A DNA stretch of 32,592 nucleotides, from the NCBI GenBank assembly GCA_030540395.1, contig JAUNWI010000018.1:1-32592 (forward strand), written 5' to 3'. The DNA is from Phascolarctobacterium sp. Its GTDB lineage: Bacteria; Bacillota; Negativicutes; Acidaminococcales; Acidaminococcaceae. The notes under the pieces are model-generated. The model saw only the letters and a list, made by a program, of their open reading frames with translations. It did not search any database and was not told where the DNA came from. Position 1 is the first letter of the stretch. Every line of letters starts with the position of its first letter. Below, piece by piece: positions 26,731 through 32,592 of the stretch. The position numbers and the translations under genes were made by a program.

Positions 26731-28350
26731 ATGCAAAAAGCTTGGAAGAAGGGCCTTTTGGCCTGCTTAACTCTAGGCCTGACCGTGGCTGCACCGCTTT
26801 TGACTTGGGCAGCGGATAAGGAGATTGTTATTTTACACACAAACGATATGCATTGTGGTGTGAATGACAATCTGGGTCTGTCCACAGTGGCTAAGATGAA
26901 AAAGGATGCTCTGCAAAAAACTCCCTATGTGGCTTTAGTGGACGCAGGCGATGCTGTACAGGGCGCACCCATAGGCAAGCTGTCCGAGGGTGAGGCCGTG
27001 GTGAAGATGATGAACACGGTGGGCTATGATTTTGCCATCCCCGGCAATCACGAATTTGACTATGGTATGGAGCGCTTCTGGCAGCTAGTCAAGCAGCAGA
27101 ATTGTGGCTATTACAGTGCTAATTTTACGGATTTGCGCACTAAGAAGCTGGCATTGCCCCCTTATAAAATGATGCAATTTGGCGATACCAAGGTTGCTCT
27201 TGTGGGTGCTACCACTCCGGGAACCCTAATTTCTTCTAGGCCAGCTTACTTTCAGGATGGGCAGGGAAATTATATCTACGGCTTTAACGAGGACGAAACA
27301 GGACGCAAGCTTTACAGAGCTCTGCAAAAGAGCATCAATGCTGCCAGAGAAAATGGCGCTGACTATGTGTTTATAGTGGGTCATCTGGGCCTCAATGGCT
27401 CCATTGAGTATTGGAATAGCGAGAGCGTTGCTGCCAATACCCGTGGTGTGGATGCAATAATAGATGGACATTCCCATGAAAGAATTCAAGGTAAATATGT
27501 CAAGAACTATGTGGGCAAGGATGTGCTTATTGCGCAAACCGGCACCAAGCTCAAGACAGTGGGAGAGCTAGTCATTGGCACTGATGGGAAAATTACCAGC
27601 AGATTGCTTAAGCAGGATATAGGTGATGACATCAAGTCACAAAAGGTTATTTCCCGGGAAATAGCCAAATATGAGCATCTGTTAAGCCAGCCCGTAGGTG
27701 AAGCAGTAATTCAGCTGCGCAGTAATGATCCGAATACCGGTGAGCGTTTAGTGCGCAATAACGAGTGCAGCTTGGCGAACTTCGTAACCGATGCGTTTAA
27801 AACCGTATTGCAATGTGATGTGGCTATGGTCAACGGCGGCAGCATTCGCAATGAAATCAAGCAGGGAGTGATTACCTATAATGATTTGCTAGAGGCCTTC
27901 CCATTTGGTAATATGTGCGCTGTTGTTGAAGTCAGTGGTCAACAAATTTTGGAAGCCTTGGAGATGGGTGCCAGCCATTATCCAGAAGAATTTGGCGGGT
28001 TCTTCCAAGTAGCAGGATTGCAATATACTATTAATAAGAGCATTCCTTCCACCGTCCAGCTGGATGAAAAGGGCAATTTCTCTAGAGTTGGCGGCATTTA
28101 TCGCGTCAGTGATGTGCGCATTGGTGGTCAACCCTTGGATATCACCAAAAAGTACACTGTGGGCGGCATCACCTATGTTTTGAAGGACGGCGGCGATGGC
28201 ATAATTATGTTTAAGGGCAGCAAGCTCTTAAAGGATGGCGAAATCTCCGATGTGGATGCTATTATTGAATATCTGCAAAAGCATCTGAATGGCAAAATTG
28301 GCGATAAATATGCCAATCCCTATGGCGATGGTCGTATTACTATCAAATAA
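26731..28350 (+). CDS. Secreted 5'-nucleotidase / metallophosphatase (UshA-like)
   Basis: The 539-aa protein has a Sec signal (hydrophobic 9-25, likely cut after ...LLTWAA) and the two-domain 5'-nucleotidase fold. Metal ligands lie in ILHTNDMHCG, VDAGDAVQG, PGNHEFDYG, GHLG and DGHSHE. The C-terminal substrate domain has GGSIRNEIKQGVITYNDLLEAFPFGN. It should release nucleosides and phosphate from nucleotides in the periplasm or outside. GGAG lies upstream of ATG. The gene contains a perfect Noc-binding palindrome (27649-27662), read here as codons for ISREI. It follows the lipoprotein by 54 nt. Confidence 0.94.
   Translation: MQKAWKKGLLACLTLGLTVAAPLLTWAADKEIVILHTNDMHCGVNDNLGLSTVAKMKKDALQKTPYVALVDAGDAVQGAPIGKLSEGEAVVKMMNTVGYDFAIPGNHEFDYGMERFWQLVKQQNCGYYSANFTDLRTKKLALPPYKMMQFGDTKVALVGATTPGTLISSRPAYFQDGQGNYIYGFNEDETGRKLYRALQKSINAARENGADYVFIVGHLGLNGSIEYWNSESVAANTRGVDAIIDGHSHERIQGKYVKNYVGKDVLIAQTGTKLKTVGELVIGTDGKITSRLLKQDIGDDIKSQKVISREIAKYEHLLSQPVGEAVIQLRSNDPNTGERLVRNNECSLANFVTDAFKTVLQCDVAMVNGGSIRNEIKQGVITYNDLLEAFPFGNMCAVVEVSGQQILEALEMGASHYPEEFGGFFQVAGLQYTINKSIPSTVQLDEKGNFSRVGGIYRVSDVRIGGQPLDITKKYTVGGITYVLKDGGDGIIMFKGSKLLKDGEISDVDAIIEYLQKHLNGKIGDKYANPYGDGRITIK
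27649..27662. promoter_or_regulatory. Noc-binding site (NBS) palindrome
   Basis: ATTTCCCGGGAAAT is identical to the 14-bp B. subtilis Noc-binding consensus and is flanked by T and A that extend the palindrome to 16 bp. It is inside the 5'-nucleotidase coding sequence, about 2 kb from the noc gene. Confidence 0.75.
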
Positions 28351-28372
28351 ACAGGATTAAACTTATAAAATT

Positions 28373-28420
28373 AAAAGCTCCGACTAAATGCTAAACTAGC
28401 ACTTAGTCGGAGCTTTTTTG
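28373..28420. terminator. Bidirectional terminator
   Basis: A 15-bp perfect stem (AAAAGCTCCGACTAA 28373-28387 with its complement 28403-28417) and 15-nt loop, followed by TTTTTTG on the plus strand and by TTTTAATTTT on the minus strand. It separates the convergent nucleotidase and sensor genes. Confidence 0.93.
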
Positions 28421-28428
28421 TTTTGGAA

Positions 28429-29295
28429 TTAAGGAGTCTGATTTTCATGCAGCTGCATATATTTAATGCATTGTAAAAGCTCCTTGCGGCTTTTGATGCC
28501 CAGCTTGCTGTAGATGTTTTTGTTGTGGTATTTGAGAGTATTATCTGTAATATTTAGCTTGGCAGTGACCTCCTTGGGTACTAGTCCGGCTAAATACAAG
28601 TCGAAAATTTCTTTTTCCTTGGCTGTGAGTTGGGCAATATTATTCACAAACATACTGAAGCTTTCTTCGTCAATGGGTGGAGCGTCCTTAGTCAAATAGC
28701 CCTTCATAATATATTGGGCGGAGGCATATTGGCGTTCAGCTTCTTCCTTTTCCTTTTGCAGCAATGCCATTTTTTCAGAGAGGATACGGCTTTGCTCTCT
28801 TAAAGTGGCTTGGAGCTGGTCATACTGTTCCTGTAGCTCCTGCTGCTGCAGGGCAATGCTCTGCAGATTGTTCACCGCCCGCTCATATTCCTGCTGGGCA
28901 AAGGATTTTTCCTGCTCCAGGCTGAGCAGTCTTTCCTTATTTTGGAAATCATGGCTTTGCCAAGCCCTATAAACCTCGTCCAGCTCCTGTAAATCAGAGC
29001 TGGGACGCTGGTTGGGATTGCTGCGCAGCTGCTGCAAATCGCCCACAATGGGCTCTACATATTTTTTATTGAGCAGATAGCCGGACAGCAAATAGAGCAG
29101 CAAAATCAGACCGAAGATGGACACCGCCTTGATGCGGGAGATAACGAGCATTTCATTATACACATTCTCCGGCAGCATAATGGCTAAATAATGAGTACTA
29201 TTTGCTATTTCCACAGGGAGCAGCTTGCCCATATAGTTGGTGCTGCTGCTACTAAAACGAATATATTTTCCGTGTTCTTGGGCAACCAGTGGCAT
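28429..29295 (-). pseudogene. Membrane-bound LuxR-type regulator, C-terminal part (frameshifted)
   Basis: This 288-codon frame holds the end of a sensory domain, a membrane segment (VSIFGLILLLYLLSGYLL, about residues 58-75), a long Gln/Glu-rich coiled coil (about 115-205) and a LuxR-type HTH (LTAKEKEIFDLYLAGLVPKEVTAKLNITDNTLKYHNKNIYSKLGI in pieces, about 225-275). It overlaps the frame of 29205-30218 by 91 bp in a different phase. The two together make one gene, since neither alone has a full sensor. The apparent ATG at 29295 has AGGAG only 1 nt upstream, so it is unlikely to be a real start. Sequencing error remains possible. Confidence 0.8.
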
Positions 29296-30218
29296 TCTCC
29301 TAGAATGGACTCATCCGCCAGCTGGCCCATATAGGTATCATTATCATCCTTATCCAAGAGCGCGTTGATCATAGGCGTATTTTGATAGGATACGGGAGCA
29401 GAACGCAGTTGATAATAGAGGTTGCTGAGCTCATACCCGCACACACCCATGACCTTACCCTGATTATCTAAAAGAGGAAAGAGAAAAAGACGCCCCTTTT
29501 CCCAGCTATCCTCTAGAGGTGTAACCTTAGTCATAATAAAGCTCTTGCTAAGCTCCGGTGCATCTTGCTGTAGCAGGGCAGTTATCTCGGGAAAATATCC
29601 AGAGCGACATTCTAGCTGCCAGGTGCTATATAAATTGATATTATGAGCTCTGGCCACGCTGTAGTCACCACGAAACATACAGATTTCATTATTCAGGGTA
29701 TTTTCTGAATACAAATTAGCGTATTTAAGATAGAGACTATTATAGGTTGTGCTTTGCTCCCCTTGCTTTTGCGGGGTAACGCTGGCATGGAGTAAGTAAA
29801 AGGCACCACTGCAGGCTGTTTTTTCCATAGCATCATTGACTATGTCATAGGAATTAGCTTGAATATCCTGCAGAATACGGGGATGACCGTTAAGCTGCTG
29901 CAGAGTCATATTATGCTGTCCCATAGTCCATAGAATGGCTTCGCTAAGCTGTTGGGAAAAATTAATGCCATGGGCAGCTAAATTATCCATCTGCTTTTTG
30001 AACTCTTGACGTCTATTATTGAGCTCATAATCCATGAATTTTTCTAAGTCATGATCCAAGGGATTGAGAAAGCCGCTCAGAATTAGGAGCACCATTACAG
30101 CTGAGGTTAAAATACCAAAAAAGGTTACCAAATACATGGCAAAGCGGCTGCGTAGGGTGCGACGTTCAAGCAATATTCTTTTAAAAAATGCTTTATATGC
30201 TTGCCAACGCGTAAGCAT
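29205..30218 (-). pseudogene. Membrane-bound LuxR-type regulator, N-terminal part (frameshifted)
   Basis: The 337-codon frame has a basic cytoplasmic start, one membrane segment (residues about 26-51) and an extracytoplasmic sensory region with features of a dCACHE-like domain (LFLFPLLDNQGKVMGVCGYELSNLYYQ). Coding quality falls after about residue 313 (ILGECHW), where the other frame takes over at about 29281-29300. Restoring one base would give a 596-aa protein: membrane anchor, sensor, second membrane segment, coiled coil, HTH. It follows the solute-binding lipoprotein gene by 42 nt with the same direction, suggesting they act together. A one-base loss, sequencing error or an unproven frameshifting event could explain it. 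Confidence 0.75.
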
Positions 30219-30260
30219 AATGCCTCCTTCAGCCTTAGCTTTTTAGATTAAAGGGATAGC

Positions 30261-31622
30261 CTAGTCCATAGACGTTTGTAGCTTAGTCAGGGAGTCTTGC
30301 ACAAGCTGATCTAAAACAGCTTGGGAGGCCTGGCCGGAGCTTACTTTTTTCGCATATTCTTGATGTGCTTGGGTAAGAATTAGTTTAATATTCTTTTCGA
30401 GCTTGGCTTGGTTTTCTCCTGCCTTTGCATAAAGGGGCAGGGGTAAATAGCTGCCCTTGTTTTCCACAGTTTGCAAAACCTTGTACAGCTGGCGATATTT
30501 TTTATGCTCTACCTGCTCTGGCTTAGCCATTAAAGCCTCCATAGATTCTTTATTAACCGGCAGATAACCGGCCTTGGTCACAAAGCTTAAATTATTATCC
30601 TTGCGCCCAATCCATTTGGCGAACACTGCCGCTGCCTGGTTTTTGCGCTCATCCTTGTTCTGCAGGGCAAAAAGGCCTGTGCCACGCTGTAGCAGGATTT
30701 TCTTATCTGCAGCCTCCTTAAAGCTGGGGCTGGGCAAAAAGCTGGTAGTGATAGCTTCACGACTATTATCAGCATGGGTTACATAATTACGTAAATAGAG
30801 AATGCCTGCTGTGGAGCCAACATTACTAATGACTTCGCCGGTTTTCCAGCGGTCGGAGGCATAGCCCTTTTCGGTGCAGAGGCCACCGGCGATGGCGGCT
30901 TCGGCCATGGGACGATAAATGCGCTTAAATTTTTCGCTAGTGAAATTGGGCTTGCCCTTTTGTACGAAATCCTCGCCTAGAGCCGCCATATTCGTAAGGA
31001 AATAATGGTAGAAATCATTGATTTGGAACATTTGCTTACCGCCGCTCCATTGGTAATACCTTTGGCACAGAGCAAAGAGAGTGTCGTAATCGCTAAGCTT
31101 AGCCTGAGTCAGATTATTGGCTTTTAAGAAACGGTCCATAAAGGTTTGATTGACGAAAAGCAGCTCCGTGGATTTGGCAATGGGCAGCATATAGAGATGC
31201 TCCTTATAATTGCCCTCCTTGAGAAAGTCACTCCGATAAATGGCCAAGTCATCCTTGCTTAAATATTTTTCCCAGGGCAGCAGAAGCTTGGTATCCAGCT
31301 TGGTCATAATGCGAGGATAGGCGGTGAAGAGGTCCGGCATAGGCACGGACCCGGGCTCCTTGGCGGCGGAGGCCAATAGTGCCTTATCAATGGCAGAGGA
31401 ATTGCTCACGGAAACAACCTTCACGATAACGCCCCTTTGCTTACCCTCTGTTTCGTTGAAGCGTTGAATGGCATCATTTAGGGGTGATTTAGTTTGGCTT
31501 CCATAAACGTGCCACATATTCAAGGTCACAGGATTATTGGGATTCAGCTTGCTGGAATTATTGCCGCAGCCGGTGAGGATCAGTGCGAAGCACAGTACAC
31601 AAAATAGAAATAGCTTCTTCAT
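30261..31622 (-). CDS. Solute-binding lipoprotein (ABC transporter family 1-like)
   Basis: From ATG 31622 (GGAGGT 7 nt upstream) the protein is 453 aa with a clear lipoprotein signal (MKKLFLFCVLCFALILTGC, lipid on Cys19). The fold is that of family-1 extracellular solute-binding proteins (LNMWHVYGSQTKSPLNDAIQRFNE start; LLPWEKYLSKDDL; AGYLPVNKESMEAL near the end), usually sugar or polyol binders. An upstream in-frame start is rejected for lack of a signal and ribosome site. No permease or ATPase gene lies beside it. The downstream neighbour is the membrane-bound LuxR regulator, so it may deliver ligand to that sensor rather than to a transporter; that is inference. Confidence 0.92.
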   Translation of the reverse strand: MKKLFLFCVLCFALILTGCGNNSSKLNPNNPVTLNMWHVYGSQTKSPLNDAIQRFNETEGKQRGVIVKVVSVSNSSAIDKALLASAAKEPGSVPMPDLFTAYPRIMTKLDTKLLLPWEKYLSKDDLAIYRSDFLKEGNYKEHLYMLPIAKSTELLFVNQTFMDRFLKANNLTQAKLSDYDTLFALCQRYYQWSGGKQMFQINDFYHYFLTNMAALGEDFVQKGKPNFTSEKFKRIYRPMAEAAIAGGLCTEKGYASDRWKTGEVISNVGSTAGILYLRNYVTHADNSREAITTSFLPSPSFKEAADKKILLQRGTGLFALQNKDERKNQAAAVFAKWIGRKDNNLSFVTKAGYLPVNKESMEALMAKPEQVEHKKYRQLYKVLQTVENKGSYLPLPLYAKAGENQAKLEKNIKLILTQAHQEYAKKVSSGQASQAVLDQLVQDSLTKLQTSMD

Positions 31623-31692
31623 GGTGAATACCTCCGGGAAAAGATGGTTAAAATAAGAAATTGGCTGTAATTTAGTAATTTTTATACCAAAA

Positions 31693-31720
31693 CCCACCCA
31701 AAATAGCCTTATGGGGTGGG
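31693..31720 (-). promoter_or_regulatory. Leader hairpin ahead of the solute-binding protein gene
   Basis: CCCACCC (31693-31699) pairs with GGGTGGG (31714-31720) around a 14-nt loop. On the minus strand the stem is followed by TTTTGG. It falls in the predicted leader and could be an attenuator, or a simple terminator for transcripts entering from the divergent side. Confidence 0.4.
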
Positions 31721-31788
31721 GACTAATTGGTGTTTTTTAGCTAAAATGAAGCTAGAAGGATTACGGAAGAGGGTGCTTCCTAATCATT

Positions 31789-31829
31789 ATTATATACCAT
31801 TGATGAAAAATAGTATACTGATTTATACT
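31789..31829. promoter_or_regulatory. Back-to-back promoters of the solute-binding and small HTH genes
   Basis: On the minus strand TGG-TATATAAT (-10 at 31789-31794) serves the solute-binding gene. On the plus strand TTGATG (31800-31805), 18 bp, TATACT (31824-31829) serves the 31874 gene. The two overlap or nearly overlap, so one regulator could control both. Confidence 0.5.
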
Positions 31830-31873
31830 GTCCCTTAATCGGGGGAAGCAGCTTTAGCAAAGAGGAGGGTATC

Positions 31874-32116
31874 TTGGTTAGTAATCAAAAAACTAATATG
31901 GAGCTCAAAAAAATATTGACGAGTAGGGAGCTACAGATAGTGGAGCTGCTGAGCCAGGATTTAAGCTATCAGGAAATTGCGGACCGGCTGCAGCTTACCA
32001 AGCGCACAGTTGGTTTTCATATTGGTAACGCTTTAAGCAAAACGCAGTATCGCAGCAACGTGGGCTTAGCCGTAGCATTTGTAAAAGAACAAATAGAAGA
32101 TAATACACTTAAATAA
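31874..32116 (+). CDS. Stand-alone LuxR-type HTH DNA-binding protein
   Basis: The 80-aa protein is almost only a GerE/LuxR-type HTH: LTSRELQIVELLSQDLSYQEIADRL and LTKRTVGFHIGNALSK, with recognition helix residues 43-60. There is no receiver or sensor domain. The start is TTG at 31874, favoured by GAGGAGGG 4-5 nt upstream; an in-frame ATG at 31898 has no ribosome site. It is divergent from the solute-binding gene and shares a promoter region with it, so it may regulate that locus. Its HTH resembles the one on the nearby membrane regulator only in family features. Confidence 0.85.
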   Translation: MVSNQKTNMELKKILTSRELQIVELLSQDLSYQEIADRLQLTKRTVGFHIGNALSKTQYRSNVGLAVAFVKEQIEDNTLK

Positions 32117-32162
32117 ATTCATAGCTATTATAAGTAAACAATATTCGCATGGGCATGTCAAT

Positions 32163-32178
32163 CTGTAAAAAGTTACAG
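32163..32178. promoter_or_regulatory. Inverted repeat ahead of the SPFH gene
   Basis: CTGTAA-AAAG-TTACAG is a 6-bp inverted repeat with 4-bp centre, 50 nt before the 32229 ATG. It could be an operator; no promoter with good spacing is evident. Confidence 0.3.
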
Positions 32179-32228
32179 GTTTTGTAAAAGCTATATTTTA
32201 CTATGTTAATAAAAGAGGAGGTTATACT

Positions 32229-32592
32229 ATGGGATTAATTAAAGCAGGCATGGGTGCCGTGGGCGGCGTTTTAGGCGATCAATGGAAAGAGTTTATCTAC
32301 TGCGAAAGCCTGAAACCCGATGTGCTGGTTGCCAAGGGCAGAAAGCGTACCTCTAGCCGAGGACGCAGCTCCAACACCAGCTCCGAAGACAACATCATTA
32401 GCAATGGCTCCACCATTGCCATTAATGATGGTCAATGTATGATTATTGTAGAAAACGGCAAGGTTGTAGAAATTTGCTCCGAGCCCGGTGAATTTGTGTA
32501 TGACGCTTCTACCGAGCCATCTCTTTTTGCTGATGGCCTGAATATGCAAAGCGTCAAGAATGTTTTCGCACAAATCGGTAAACGCTTTACCT
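32229..32592 (+). CDS. SPFH-domain protein, YdjI-like (partial, runs off right edge)
   Basis: The first 121 residues are present; the frame is open to the window end. It begins MGLIKAGMGAVGGVLGDQWK and includes EFIYCESLKPDVLVAKG, DNIISNGSTIAINDGQCMII and EPGEFVYD, matching the YdjI group of SPFH (stomatin/flotillin-like) proteins, often annotated as virion-core-like. AGAGGAGG lies 8 nt before ATG. Relatives in Bacillus are linked to envelope-stress responses with phage-shock-type genes. What follows is outside the window. Confidence 0.88.
   Translation, partial: MGLIKAGMGAVGGVLGDQWKEFIYCESLKPDVLVAKGRKRTSSRGRSSNTSSEDNIISNGSTIAINDGQCMIIVENGKVVEICSEPGEFVYDASTEPSLFADGLNMQSVKNVFAQIGKRFT

Noticed and set aside
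31623..31697. Upstream in-frame extension of the solute-binding protein
   Set aside because: It would bury the lipoprotein signal 25 residues in; ATG 31622 has a strong GGAGGT.

Overview
The window is an origin-of-replication region from a bacterium of the class Negativicutes (diderm Bacillota), probably an Acidaminococcaceae member close to Phascolarctobacterium. This rests on the gene order, on Firmicutes-type genes at the origin (remB, yaaA, rnpA, yidD, jag, a Noc-type ParB) and on recollection of 16S 5'-end sequences, so family is likely and genus is a guess. The origin lies around dnaA (16.3-18.3 kb). Almost every housekeeping gene points away from it: dnaA-dnaN-yaaA-recF-dciA-remB-gyrB-(98-aa protein)-thiN-tauE-gyrA run leftward and rpmH-rnpA-yidD-yidC-jag-mnmE-mnmG-rsmG-noc run rightward.

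Left end (1-6.4 kb): the 5' end of a leftward 16S rRNA gene with its leader and a near-consensus promoter; a small secreted His-rich protein; a three-gene operon of two FAD oxidoreductases and a DUF1667 protein resembling an anaerobic glycerol-3-phosphate dehydrogenase module; a second small secreted protein with a Gly/His tail; and a MATE transporter. Hairpin terminators separate the units.

Core (6.4-25.7 kb): gyrA, a TauE/SafE transporter, thiN, gyrB and the dnaA cluster. The start of thiN carries two parS sites (one perfect, one 15/16). The dnaA-dnaN gap holds DnaA boxes, a DnaA-trio-like element and an AT-rich tract next to dnaN, arranged as in the Bacillus unwinding region; the dnaA-rpmH gap has further boxes and a strong rpmH promoter. 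The rightward tRNA-modification and membrane-insertion operon ends with a ParB-family protein whose DNA-reading residues match Noc rather than ParB. A perfect 14-bp Noc-binding palindrome lies about 2 kb downstream. Chromosome-segregation (parS) and nucleoid-occlusion (NBS) signals therefore flank the same origin.

Right end (25.7-32.6 kb): a putative lipoprotein, a secreted 5'-nucleotidase, then an accessory signalling locus. This locus has a solute-binding lipoprotein, a membrane-anchored sensor with a LuxR-type HTH (broken by a frameshift in this sequence) and, divergently, an 80-aa stand-alone LuxR-type HTH protein. No transporter permease or ATPase gene is visible beside it, so a sensing role for the binding protein is plausible. 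The window ends inside an SPFH-domain gene of the YdjI type.
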